NCBI GenBank assembly: GCA_910584405.1
Contig: CAJUAL010000001.1
Span: 124,001-188,000 of the forward strand
Length of the DNA stretch: 64,000 bases
Origin: an uncultured Vampirovibrio sp.
Lineage (GTDB): Bacteria; Cyanobacteriota; Vampirovibrionia; Gastranaerophilales; Gastranaerophilaceae
Direction: 5' to 3'
The notes below the pieces were generated by a model that had not been told where the DNA came from, made no database searches, and saw only the letters and a program-made list of their open reading frames with translations. Made by a program: the position numbers and the translations under genes. Below are positions 1-8,398 of this stretch, one piece after another; the stretch's first letter is position 1, and each line of letters starts with the position of its first letter.

Positions 1-1695
1 GTCATAATCGTTTGCAATTGAGTTTAGAAGTGTTTCGGTTTCAACCATATGTTCACCCAGAAGGCAGGCAATTTCCTGTACGATTGAAATGTTTTTCGAG
101 ATAACTTCTTTAGCTTTTTCGGAAATTTTTTCTCTTGTTGTTTCTGTCTGGGTTACGTCTGTAATTATCGCGCCGACAATTTCGTTAGGTTCTATTGTAA
201 ACGCGTTTATGTCAAACAATCTGTCTTTTACGTTGTAATGTTCTTTGTGAAGGTCTTTTCCTGTTTTCAGAATTGTTCTGAAAATGTCTGAAAACTCGAC
301 GATTCTGTCTATTGCAGCACCTGTCATACCATCAGGGCGGGATTTGAATATTTCATACATATCGCCTGTAAACATTTTCATAAAGCTATCATTTGCTTCT
401 ATGATATTCATGTTATTGTCAACCATAACAATAGCGGCAGGCATACAGCGAAGCATTGCGGCAGCTTTTCTCATTGCAATTTTTCTCATGTAAGAAACGC
501 ACATAGAAGGTTCGGCAACCCCGTCAAGCAGTGCTGCTGCAAGTTCTCTACAGGTGTTATAACCGCATCCTCCGCAGTTGAGTTCGTCTTCTTCGGTGTG
601 TTTACCAATTTTTTTAAGAGTTTGTGTAATTTCTTCAAGCGAGTATTTGGAGGTCGCAACTTCTTTTGGTGAATAGTCGCATTCTACCACTAATTGCGGT
701 TCTGTAGGGATTTCATCTCTTACTTTAACTTTTTGCATAATATCGGAAATTGAACTTATGCTCGGGTTGTTTGATGCGATACACGGTCCTGTAATACATC
801 CTGATTCACAAGCTAAGGCTTCTACAAATATAGGAGCGGAAAGTTTTTCGGCGTCTAAATTTTCCAATGCCTTTTCAAATGCAGGAATCCCGCAGATTTC
901 CATTAGCTGAACATTTGGTTTTACCCCGACTTTTTGAATTGTTTGATTCATTCCGCCGTTAATAGGGTATAAAGTTCCTTCATGCGCGCTGTATGGAACA
1001 AATTCGTAGTAGCTTTCTTTTTTAATTTGGGAAATGTCACCGATTTTGTCGGCAATCCAAATTTTTAGTTCTTCAAATGTCAGTGAAGCATCAATAAGAT
1101 TATCATTTTCATCAGCTTCATTCTTTTTACCGATACAAGGTCCGATAAATACTACCGCAATATCTTTTCCATAGAGGTTTTTAAGCATTTTTGCATGTGT
1201 TTTTGCCGGAGAACCTATTGGTGTGATATTTTTTGTAAATTCAGGCTGGTAAAGTCTGATGTATTCTACGATTACAGGGCAAGCGCTTGAAATCCAAAGT
1301 CCTGATTCTGTTTCATTAAGCAGTTTTGCAGCTTTTATGGAAACTTCCTGAGCTCCGATGGCTGTTTCTGAAACTTCTTTAAATCCGAGTTTTTTCAAAA
1401 TGGCAATCATTTTTTGTGCTGAGTTTTCAAATACAGAACGCCAGGACGGGGCTAAAGAAACATAAACATCTTTTCCGCTAATCAAAAGGTTTTTAACCTT
1501 TTCTAAGTCACTTCTTACACATTTTGCATTCGTCGGGCAGACTTTTACACAAGTTCCGCATGAAATGCACTTTTCGGGAATTACGGATGCGTGATTGTTC
1601 TCGATTTTAATTGCTTTGACCGGACATTCGCGGACGCATCTGTAGCAGTCGTGACATTCATTGATTAGTGTATAGACCGGATGTTGATTATTCAT
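1..1695 (-). CDS. Sensory FeFe-hydrogenase-like protein with PAS domain (C-terminus beyond window)
   Basis: The visible 565 residues contain two N-terminal 4Fe-4S ferredoxin motifs (CHDCYRCVRECP from about residue 14, CISCGTCVKVCP from about 43), an H-cluster domain, a CGGCGYNTC Fe-S motif and a PAS domain. The H-cluster motifs are SSACP (L1, C139), GPCIGKKNE (L2, C187) and ALACESGC (L3, C296 and C300), so all four cluster ligands are kept. The proton-relay cysteine normally preceding the L1 ligand is Ala138. That substitution plus a C-terminal PAS domain is typical of the putatively H2-sensing HydS-type hydrogenases rather than high-turnover enzymes. An AGGGG ribosome site precedes the ATG. 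The next upstream gene is a small ferredoxin, the usual partner. The output domain, if any, lies outside the window. Confidence 0.85.
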   Translation of the reverse strand, partial: MNNQHPVYTLINECHDCYRCVRECPVKAIKIENNHASVIPEKCISCGTCVKVCPTNAKCVRSDLEKVKNLLISGKDVYVSLAPSWRSVFENSAQKMIAILKKLGFKEVSETAIGAQEVSIKAAKLLNETESGLWISSACPVIVEYIRLYQPEFTKNITPIGSPAKTHAKMLKNLYGKDIAVVFIGPCIGKKNEADENDNLIDASLTFEELKIWIADKIGDISQIKKESYYEFVPYSAHEGTLYPINGGMNQTIQKVGVKPNVQLMEICGIPAFEKALENLDAEKLSAPIFVEALACESGCITGPCIASNNPSISSISDIMQKVKVRDEIPTEPQLVVECDYSPKEVATSKYSLEEITQTLKKIGKHTEEDELNCGGCGYNTCRELAAALLDGVAEPSMCVSYMRKIAMRKAAAMLRCMPAAIVMVDNNMNIIEANDSFMKMFTGDMYEIFKSRPDGMTGAAIDRIVEFSDIFRTILKTGKDLHKEHYNVKDRLFDINAFTIEPNEIVGAIITDVTQTETTREKISEKAKEVISKNISIVQEIACLLGEHMVETETLLNSIANDYD

Positions 1696-1713
1696 TTTTA
1701 ACCCCTAAATTTT

Positions 1714-1956
1714 TTATACTAAAGCTGTTTTTAAAATTTCTTTTAATTTTTCTTCGTTCATTTCAGTGTGTAAAACATCGTCGATGTAAATGTTTGGACC
1801 TGTAGAACATTTGTCTTGGCATAAGCCTCCGACAAGTTCAATTTCAGCATCTAAATTGTTTTCTTTTATATAATTTTCAAGAAAGTTCAAATTTTCAAGG
1901 TTTCCGCGCGCAAAACAAGAACTTCCCATACAAACTTTTATATTATGTTTTGTCAT
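1714..1956 (-). CDS. Thioredoxin-like (2Fe-2S) ferredoxin, hydrogenase-associated
   Basis: This 80-residue protein has the NuoE/HydC-type cluster pattern: KVCMGSSCFARG near the N-terminus and GGLCQDKCSTGPNI in the second half, giving the four cysteines of a thioredoxin-fold 2Fe-2S ferredoxin. It lies directly upstream of the sensory hydrogenase with about 20 bases between, so both are probably one operon. It likely passes electrons to or from the hydrogenase. The length is that of a free-standing domain, with no NuoE N-terminal helical region. Confidence 0.85.
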   Translation of the reverse strand: MTKHNIKVCMGSSCFARGNLENLNFLENYIKENNLDAEIELVGGLCQDKCSTGPNIYIDDVLHTEMNEEKLKEILKTALV

Positions 1957-2164
1957 ATCTTCCTCACTTTTTACTATACAATTTTAATATATTAATTTTT
2001 ATAAGGCAAGTAGAAGGGGTAAATTTTTTATATGAGAAGTGCCAATTGGCGGTTGATGATTGTATTGTATATATGTTGATGAATAATTTACGTAATGATT
2101 TTAATGAGATTGATAAAATGATTGTGGATTTATCAATAGAAGAAAAATAAACTGACTATGTTAA

Positions 2165-2193
2165 TTGACAAAGTGTCCTGTATATGGTACAAT
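2165..2193 (+). promoter_or_regulatory. Sigma-70 promoter of the toxin-antitoxin operon
   Basis: TTGACA, a 17-base spacer and TACAAT are followed six bases later by the toxin ATG. Transcription should begin at or within a base or two of that ATG, so the mRNA is probably leaderless. The promoter rules out the more upstream in-frame ATG at 2158. Confidence 0.8.
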
Positions 2194-2199
2194 ATAGTT

Positions 2200-2523
2200 A
2201 TGGGTAATTACCAAGTTAAATATCTGATACTTAATGGTAAAGCTCCGATTATTGAGTGGTTGGAGTCTTTAGACAGTATTACAAGAAAACGTATAAATCA
2301 AAGAATTTTAAGAATTGAAGATGGTAATTTCGGTGATTGTAAAAAATTATCAGAAGATATTTCAGAATTGCGTTTTACATTTGGCAAAGGATATAGGGTT
2401 TATTACACAGAAGAAAATCATGAAATAATTTTGATTATCAATGGCGGAGATAAGTCAAAACAATCCAAAGATATAGAAAAAGCGCAAGAATTTCTAAAAC
2501 AATGGAGGCTTAAAGATGAATAA
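2200..2523 (+). CDS. RelE/HigB-type toxin (Gp49-like addiction module killer)
   Basis: The 107-residue product has the family pattern of phage Gp49-like toxins: GKAPIIEWLESLD near the start, then the core ELRFTFGKGYRVYYTEE and the closing IINGGDKSKQSKDI. The family consists of ribosome-dependent mRNA endonucleases or close relatives. The ATG chosen lies six bases after the -10 of a consensus promoter; there is no ribosome site. The reading frame overlaps the antitoxin gene by 8 bases, indicating translational coupling. The toxin-first order is typical of this subfamily. Confidence 0.85.
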   Translation: MGNYQVKYLILNGKAPIIEWLESLDSITRKRINQRILRIEDGNFGDCKKLSEDISELRFTFGKGYRVYYTEENHEIILIINGGDKSKQSKDIEKAQEFLKQWRLKDE

Positions 2524-2812
2524 ATCACAACATTTTAACGAATATATTTTAAATGATTTAAAAACCGATGAAGATATAAAAGAATGGATAAATATCGGTT
2601 TTGAAGAGTTTTTGCAGGACAATGATTTGAATGCTTTTGTAAAAGCCTTAGAATATGCAGTAAGAGCAAAAGATTCTATTTTAGGTATGTCTAAAAAAAC
2701 AGGTATTTCTAGAAGTAATCTTTATGCAATTTTTAACGGTGAGCAACAGCCGCAGTTGTCTACAGCGTTAAAAATTATTAAAGAATTAGGATATACCGTA
2801 AAAGTTGCATAG
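2516..2812 (+). CDS. HTH antitoxin (addiction module antidote protein)
   Basis: The 98-residue protein has an N-terminal toxin-binding region and a C-terminal helix-turn-helix (ILGMSKKTGISRSNLYAIFN), followed by the LSTALKIIKELGYTVKV ending typical of the HI1420-like antidote family. It overlaps the toxin gene and is translated from GGAGG inside the toxin's end. It should neutralise the toxin and repress the operon; a specific operator was not identified. Confidence 0.85.
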   Translation: MNKSQHFNEYILNDLKTDEDIKEWINIGFEEFLQDNDLNAFVKALEYAVRAKDSILGMSKKTGISRSNLYAIFNGEQQPQLSTALKIIKELGYTVKVA

Positions 2813-2856
2813 AAAATTTTATAGCATATATTTACCCCTTGTGGTAAAATTGAGCT

Positions 2857-4005
2857 ATGGACAGATTAGATTTTATAAAAGCAAAACGTATTGTTATTAA
2901 GCTTGGCACAAATGTTTTACGTAACGACGAAGGTTACGTATCATTGCCAAGGGTTTATACATTTATTGAAGATATCGCAAACCTTGTTATCTCAGGTAAA
3001 GAGGTTATTGTAATCACATCGGGCGCCGTTGGTTTGGGTAAAAAACGACTCGGGCTTGAAAGTACCGAAGGTACGGCTTTAAAACAGGCATGTGCTGCTA
3101 TCGGGCAAGGTAAATTGATGTCGATTTATGAAAATGGGTTTGACACGTACGGACTTACCGCTGCTCAAATTCTTCTGACAGAAGATGATTTTTCGGTCAG
3201 AGAACGTTATTTGAGCTTGAGAACAACTCTTAATAAACTTTTGGAGCTCGGTGCAATCCCTGTTATTAACCAAAATGATACTGTTACGACTCTTGATATC
3301 TTGCCAAGATTTATTCAGGAAGATATGCAGGTTTGTTTTTCGGATAACGATAAATTGTCAGCACTTGTGGCAAGTGAATTGGATGCGGATTTGCTGATAA
3401 TCCTTTCTGATATTAACGGATTATATGATTCTAACCCGAAAACCAATCCTGATGCTAAGCTTATAAAATCAGTCGAAGAGGTTAATGATTCAATCCTGTC
3501 ACTTGCTTCCGGTGTATCTGACGGCGGACGTGGAGGAATGGAAACAAAACTTAAAGCAGCAAGACTTGTCACTCGTTTTGGCGGAAAAGTTTTAATTGCG
3601 AACGGTAAAAAACCGTATATCATCAAAAGAATTTTTGATGGAGAAGATGAAGGAACAATGTTCTTACCGCAAAAAGAAAACTTGTCTGATAAAAAGCGCT
3701 GGATTGGTTATGCAACAAATATTGTCGGTAAAATTATTGTTAACGACGGGGCTAAACACGCTCTTATAGAACAAGAAAAAAGTCTTTTACCGATTGGTGT
3801 TGTCAAGGTTAAAAATTCATTCCAAAAAGGTGATGTAATTTCAATTTTGGATGAAAATAATCAGGAATTTGCCCGCGGAATTGTTAATTATGACTCAGAT
3901 TCATGCCGCAAACTTATTGGCAGACATTCCGATAATATTATAGAAATTCTCGGGTTTAAAAATTACGACGCCATTATTACACGTGATAATATTACAATTT
4001 TATAG
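2857..4005 (+). CDS. proB: Glutamate 5-kinase
   Basis: Phosphorylates glutamate as the first step of proline synthesis. The 382 residues comprise the amino-acid kinase domain (KRIVIKLGTNVL, ITSGAVGLG, NQNDTV, FSDNDKLSALVA, SDINGLYDSNP, SDGGRGGMETKLKAA) and a C-terminal PUA domain from about residue 285, the standard long form. A -10-like TAAAAT ends six bases before the ATG and there is no ribosome site, another leaderless-looking start, though no good -35 was seen. proA follows after a repeat-containing gap, so the two proline genes are probably co-transcribed. Confidence 0.95.
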   Translation: MDRLDFIKAKRIVIKLGTNVLRNDEGYVSLPRVYTFIEDIANLVISGKEVIVITSGAVGLGKKRLGLESTEGTALKQACAAIGQGKLMSIYENGFDTYGLTAAQILLTEDDFSVRERYLSLRTTLNKLLELGAIPVINQNDTVTTLDILPRFIQEDMQVCFSDNDKLSALVASELDADLLIILSDINGLYDSNPKTNPDAKLIKSVEEVNDSILSLASGVSDGGRGGMETKLKAARLVTRFGGKVLIANGKKPYIIKRIFDGEDEGTMFLPQKENLSDKKRWIGYATNIVGKIIVNDGAKHALIEQEKSLLPIGVVKVKNSFQKGDVISILDENNQEFARGIVNYDSDSCRKLIGRHSDNIIEILGFKNYDAIITRDNITIL

Positions 4006-4017
4006 TTAAATTGGAAT

Positions 4018-4050
4018 ACCCTCGCCCTTTGGGAGAGGGTAGGGTGAGGG
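4018..4050 (+). repeat. Dispersed GC-rich intergenic repeat, copy 1
   Basis: CCCTCGCCC, a short loop, GGGAGAGGG and AGGGTGAGGG form a snapback element unlike the AT-rich flanks. A near-identical copy lies at 53085-53120. Both sit immediately before a start codon, and the terminal GTGAGGG is positioned as the ribosome site of proA. Confidence 0.75.
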
Positions 4051-4054
4051 TATT

Positions 4055-5311
4055 ATGGAAAAATTTATAAAAATTGCACAAGAAGCAAAAAGGGCTTCAT
4101 TAAAAATTGCCGAGCTTGATACTGAAATTAAAAATCAAGCTTTAAATAGTATTGCTGAGGCTTTCGAGGCTGCGAAACAGGAAATTTTTGAAGCTAATAA
4201 ACAGGATTTATCTGAAGCCGAGAAACTTGTTGAAAATGGCGAGATTACAAAATCTACTTTTAATCGTCTTAAACTTGATGAAAATAAGATGCGTGATATG
4301 ATTCAAGGGGTTCGTGATATTACAGGGCTTGAAGATCCTGTCGGTAAAGTGTTACTAAAACGCGAACTTGATGAAAATCTTGTTTTGACAAAAGTTTCTT
4401 GTCCAATCGGGGTTTTGGGTATAATTTTTGAGGCAAGACCTGATGTTATTTCTCAAATTTCATCTCTTGCGATAAAGTCGTCTAACGCCGTTATTTTAAA
4501 AGGCGGAAAAGAATCTAAAAATACTAACAAGAAAATTTTAGAAGTTATAAACGGAGCTCTTGCAAAAGTTGAAGGTTTTCCTGAAAATGTGGTTCAGCAG
4601 GTATTTAGCCGAGATGATGTAGCCGAAATGTTAAAATGTGATGAGTATATTAATTTAATTATCCCTCGCGGCGGTAACAATTTGGTTAAATTTATCAAAG
4701 AAAATACTAAAATTCCTGTACTTGGACATGCAAACGGAATTTGTCATATTTTTGTTGATGAAAGTGCTGATATTGATATAGCTTCACGTGTTGTAACCGA
4801 TGCTAAAACTCAGTATCCGAGTGCTTGTAATGCTGTTGAAACCCTTTTGATTCATAAAGACTTTAAAAAAGCGTCTGAACTTTTGGCGTCATTGCAGTTA
4901 TCTGAAATTAAGCTTATTCAAAATCCTGAATCTTGGGATATTGAATACGGTGATAAGATTTTAGCTTATAAGTTTGTAGAATCACTGGACGAAGCTATAA
5001 ACCATATTAATACGTATGGTTCGGGGCATACCGATTCAATTATTACGACCGATAGTTCAAATGCTGAAAAATTTATGAATAATGTTGATTCAGCAGGTGT
5101 TTATTTTAATGTTTCAACCCGTTTTGCTGACGGATTCCGTTACGGATTCGGGGCAGAAGTCGGAATTTCAACCAACAAAACCCACGCAAGAGGACCTGTT
5201 GGGCTTGAAGGGCTGACTATTTATAAATATAAACTTGTCGGAAACGGACAAATTGTTGATGATTACGCTAAAGGTTTAAAAAAGTTTCATCATAAAGATT
5301 TAACTATTTAG
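4055..5311 (+). CDS. proA: Glutamate-5-semialdehyde dehydrogenase (gamma-glutamyl phosphate reductase)
   Basis: Reduces gamma-glutamyl phosphate with NADPH in proline synthesis, acting with ProB. The 418 residues cover the ALDH-fold protein at the family's usual length; GVLGIIFEARPDV, LKGGKESKNTN, PRGGNNLV and the catalytic-cysteine region YPSACNAVETLLIH are visible. The only SD-like sequence before the ATG is supplied by the GC-rich repeat. The 3' end overlaps the 3' end of the convergent TSCPD gene by 8 bases. Confidence 0.95.
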   Translation: MEKFIKIAQEAKRASLKIAELDTEIKNQALNSIAEAFEAAKQEIFEANKQDLSEAEKLVENGEITKSTFNRLKLDENKMRDMIQGVRDITGLEDPVGKVLLKRELDENLVLTKVSCPIGVLGIIFEARPDVISQISSLAIKSSNAVILKGGKESKNTNKKILEVINGALAKVEGFPENVVQQVFSRDDVAEMLKCDEYINLIIPRGGNNLVKFIKENTKIPVLGHANGICHIFVDESADIDIASRVVTDAKTQYPSACNAVETLLIHKDFKKASELLASLQLSEIKLIQNPESWDIEYGDKILAYKFVESLDEAINHINTYGSGHTDSIITTDSSNAEKFMNNVDSAGVYFNVSTRFADGFRYGFGAEVGISTNKTHARGPVGLEGLTIYKYKLVGNGQIVDDYAKGLKKFHHKDLTI

Positions 5312-5576
5312 CAACGGTAGTTTTTTGTTTATATTCGATAAGACATTTTGCTAACTGATCGGGACAGCTTGTTGGTCTTGGACCGCAAGTAATTCCCTGA
5401 AGTCTTTCTATAACCTCATCAACATTCATTCCTGTAATAAGGCTTCTGATTCCTTTCAGATTCCCGTTGCATCCGCCATGAAATTGGGCATCAACGATTT
5501 TGTTATCTAAAATTGCTACTTGCATTAATTGACAGCAAGTTCCGCTTGTTTTGTATTCGATAATTTCCGGTTGCAT
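5304..5576 (-). CDS. TSCPD domain protein
   Basis: This 90-residue protein carries the diagnostic C-terminal TSCPDQLAKCL motif and conserved cysteines (TCCQLM, GGCNGNL, CGPRPTSCPD). The domain also occurs at the C-terminus of some ribonucleotide reductases and as small stand-alone proteins, where it may bind metal; its function is not established. The chosen ATG follows GGAGA about 11 bases upstream; a longer in-frame start at 5621 would lie inside the ftsZ terminator. Confidence 0.75.
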   Translation of the reverse strand: MQPEIIEYKTSGTCCQLMQVAILDNKIVDAQFHGGCNGNLKGIRSLITGMNVDEVIERLQGITCGPRPTSCPDQLAKCLIEYKQKTTVAK

Positions 5577-5608
5577 TTGTATATTTTCTCCTGTTATTTT
5601 TTCTGTTA

Positions 5609-5638
5609 AAAAAGGGCGCAACTTTGCTGCGCCCTTTT
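5609..5638 (-). terminator. Rho-independent terminator of ftsZ
   Basis: An 11-base perfect stem (AAAAGGGCGCA paired with TGCGCCCTTTT) with a 7-base loop, followed on the minus strand by a T run, sits just after the ftsZ stop. Confidence 0.85.
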
Positions 5639-5644
5639 GATTTG

Positions 5645-6766
5645 TTATCTTCTTAAGAAATCCGGTACATCTAAGTTCATAGAAGGAACTTTTGGAAAAT
5701 CTAAACTGTTAGAATTTGTTGTGGTTGATTTTCCTTGGAAATACTCAGCAGCAGACAGTTGCGGAGTATTAATTGATGTTTGGTTAGGTTTTTCTGCAAA
5801 TCCTGTTGCAATAACCGTAATTTGGATTTCGTTTTGGAATGCTTCGTTAATTGAAGTACCGATAATAACATCAGCATCGTCTTTTACAACGTTGTTAATA
5901 ATATTTGTAGCGTCTGTTATTTCGTATAAAGTCATATTAGAGCTTCCCGTAATATTAACGATGATACCTGAAGCTCCGTCAATTGAAGATTCAAGCAGTT
6001 GAGAATTAATTGCCATTTCAGCAGCTTTAATTGCTCTGCCTTCACCTTGAGCACGTCCGATACCCATTAACGCAGTACCTGAATCTTTAACGACTTTCTT
6101 AACATCAGCAAAGTCAATGTTAATCATACCAGGAATTGTAATGATATCTGAAATGCCTTGGATACCGCGGTATAGAACTTCGTCTGTTACGCAGAAAGCT
6201 TCTCTTAAACCAATTTGACGTTCTACAACTTGTAATAATTTATCATTTGGAACAACTAAAATAGCATCAACATATTTTTTAAGTTTTTCAATACCTGCTT
6301 CAGCTTGCGCCATTCTCTTTTTACCTTCCCAGCAGAAAGGTTTTGTAACAAACGCGATAGTAAGTATACCTAAATCTTTAGCGATTTGAGCAACAATCGG
6401 AGCTGCACCTGTTCCGGTTCCTCCGCCCATACCTGCGGTGATAAATACCATATCTGAGCCGTCTAAGGCTTTGGTAATTTCTTCTTTAACTTCTAAAGCT
6501 GCTTTTTCACCTGTTGAAGGGTCGCCGCCTGAGCCTAAACCTTTTGTGGTTGCAACACCGAGTTGTAATTTATTTTCGACATTACTATAAGTTAATACTT
6601 GCAAATCTGTGTTCATAAGCCAGAATTCTACACCTGCAAGTTTAGCCTTAATCATTCTGTTAACAGCGTTTCCGCCGCCGCCGCCCACTCCGACAACTTT
6701 AATACGGGTAGGGTTTATATTTGATCTTTGGTCACTTCCGTAACTTGTTGATACTATATTTTCCAT
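5645..6766 (-). CDS. ftsZ: Cell division GTPase FtsZ
   Basis: Tubulin-like GTPase forming the Z ring at midcell. The 373 residues show VVGVGGGGGNAVNRMI near residue 25, the tubulin signature GMGGGTGTGAAP, the T7-loop region with INIDFADVKKVVKDSG, and a C-terminal tail ending LDVPDFLRR, the conserved peptide for FtsA/ZipA-type partners. GGAGG precedes the ATG. It stands alone between a hypothetical gene and its own terminator; neighbouring division genes are not in the window. Confidence 0.97.
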   Translation of the reverse strand: MENIVSTSYGSDQRSNINPTRIKVVGVGGGGGNAVNRMIKAKLAGVEFWLMNTDLQVLTYSNVENKLQLGVATTKGLGSGGDPSTGEKAALEVKEEITKALDGSDMVFITAGMGGGTGTGAAPIVAQIAKDLGILTIAFVTKPFCWEGKKRMAQAEAGIEKLKKYVDAILVVPNDKLLQVVERQIGLREAFCVTDEVLYRGIQGISDIITIPGMINIDFADVKKVVKDSGTALMGIGRAQGEGRAIKAAEMAINSQLLESSIDGASGIIVNITGSSNMTLYEITDATNIINNVVKDDADVIIGTSINEAFQNEIQITVIATGFAEKPNQTSINTPQLSAAEYFQGKSTTTNSNSLDFPKVPSMNLDVPDFLRR

Positions 6767-6873
6767 TATACCTCCTATGTTTTTTACTAATATTATATAC
6801 TAAAAATTTAACATTTCACGTATTTGAATATTTCGTAATAATTGGTTAAGGAGATATTAAGTTGTGAATAAAA

Positions 6874-7851
6874 TTAAGCTATAAAATTAACGTCATGTTT
6901 AGACATATGTTTTGCAATTTTTAACGGATCGGTAATTGTATATTCACCATTGCTGTTTGGATTTTTTGTTCTGATTTGTGTTACTTGTCCGTTTTTTGTA
7001 AAATACATATTTCCGTTTGGATTTACGTGCCAGCCGTCTGTTGTTCTTGTTAGAAGATTTTCAGCTCCTGTGCTGTTGTTTCTTATTGAATTTAATTCTG
7101 CACGTTGAGCTTTATTTGCCATATCAAGATTAGCTTTTGCGATTTTTTGTTCTTGAGTTAGTGGTTGAAAAGCGATTTGACTGTTATATTCTGCTTGCAT
7201 TTTTGGTGTAACTGTACCTCTTGAAGCGTTTTCAACAAGTTTTCTTGTATTAGCATTAACATGTCTTAAGTCAATTCCTTCAATAATTTCGGCTTCGCGA
7301 GCGTTTGTAATCGGTCTTGAAGCTCCGCTTACAGAGGTGTTTTGAATCCTTTGTTTTACAGGAGGTAAGCCGTAGCCCCAATTTTTACCTTTAGCTTTTA
7401 ATAATTTCGGACTTAGCCCTAAATTTGTAACATTTGCGCTATTACCCTGCCAAGGCGGTAATAATTTTGTTTCATAGTAAGGAAGAGCAAGTTGAGCTTG
7501 TCTTTCTCCCGGAGGTAATAATTTAATTTCTTTTGGTGCCGGGAGAAGTCTTAGCTCGGCAGCTGCTGCTTGTGTACTTTTTTCTCCTGCTGTTAAAAGT
7601 TTTAATTCCGGTGTTGCAGCTTTGGTACCTTTAAATATGCTGCCTAATTTAAATTTACCTCTTGATAACAGATAAATTGCTCCTGCGGCTAATCCTGTTA
7701 TTAAACCTGTTGCAATCGCAGGAGAATAATCTTTATCGTAATCTTTTTGGGAAGGTTGAAAATTTCCGTAATGTCTTTTGAACATATCCGAATATTCGGA
7801 AGAGTTCATTGTATTGTAACCATACCCGTAATTTACACTATTAATTGACAT
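6874..7851 (-). CDS. Hypothetical protein with one membrane segment
   Basis: Not recognised. The 325-residue product begins with a Tyr/Asn/Ser-rich stretch (YGYGYNTMNSSEY), has a hydrophobic segment ATGLITGLAAGAIYLL around residue 55, then a repetitive middle with recurring LKLLTAGE, LRLLPAPKE, IKLLPPGER and ETKLLPPW units, and a soluble C-terminus. The start follows GGAG seven bases upstream. The internal L-L-P repeats suggest a structural or surface-associated role, but nothing shows this directly. Confidence 0.7.
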   Translation of the reverse strand: MSINSVNYGYGYNTMNSSEYSDMFKRHYGNFQPSQKDYDKDYSPAIATGLITGLAAGAIYLLSRGKFKLGSIFKGTKAATPELKLLTAGEKSTQAAAAELRLLPAPKEIKLLPPGERQAQLALPYYETKLLPPWQGNSANVTNLGLSPKLLKAKGKNWGYGLPPVKQRIQNTSVSGASRPITNAREAEIIEGIDLRHVNANTRKLVENASRGTVTPKMQAEYNSQIAFQPLTQEQKIAKANLDMANKAQRAELNSIRNNSTGAENLLTRTTDGWHVNPNGNMYFTKNGQVTQIRTKNPNSNGEYTITDPLKIAKHMSKHDVNFIA

Positions 7852-7955
7852 AAAAGCTCCTAACCTTATATAAAAACCCACCTATGTATATATAAAGTTA
7901 ATTTTTACGTCAGAATTGCGTAAATATACTAAAAATTGTTAAAAGATTGTAACAA

Positions 7956-8312
7956 TTATACTTGAATATCTAATTTTTTGCCCTGATTTTCTTTTTTAAC
8001 TGCCTGAGCTTTAAGTTTAATTTGTTCAGCTTCTTTAGCGACTTTGTAATCCTGAGAAGACGGGTCGTGCGGAGCCATTGCAGCTTTTATAACGGTATTT
8101 GCATGGTCGATTGTTCTTTGCGGGTTTCTTTTATCAAGAGTTGGCATCTGAATAGGCACATGACCTGAAACAGGTATCCCTTCAGCGTTTCTTTCAATAG
8201 AAATTGCGCCTGCAAAAGAACCGCCTGCTCTTTGGTGTGCTAGTTCGTGATTATAAATTTCATTATAATTCTTCTGAATTAAAGCCTGTTTTGACATACA
8301 ATTTGTAACCAT
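7956..8312 (-). CDS. SprA-related small metalloprotease-like protein
   Basis: The 118-residue protein contains NHELAHQRAGG, an HExxH zinc site, followed by GIPVSGHVPIQMP and a DHANTVIKAAMAPHDPSSQDYKVA segment characteristic of the SprA-related putative metalloprotease family. There is no signal peptide, and the function in the family is unknown. The ATG at 8312 follows AAAGGAG by seven bases; a GTG two codons upstream is too close to it. Confidence 0.75.
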   Translation of the reverse strand: MVTNCMSKQALIQKNYNEIYNHELAHQRAGGSFAGAISIERNAEGIPVSGHVPIQMPTLDKRNPQRTIDHANTVIKAAMAPHDPSSQDYKVAKEAEQIKLKAQAVKKENQGKKLDIQV

Positions 8313-8398
8313 ACACACACTCCTTTAAATTTACTAACATTGTAGCAGAAACAAGTGTTTTTGTCAAGTGTTGTTTGAAATTTTATTAAAAATTGTAA

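Noticed and set aside
1950..2150. Plus-strand frame of 66 codons before the toxin gene
   Set aside because: The first third overlaps the ferredoxin promoter region and there is no ribosome site for a shorter start. The end looks weakly protein-like, so at most a gene remnant.
5637..6002. 121-codon frame opposite ftsZ
   Set aside because: Antisense shadow of the conserved FtsZ C-terminal region.
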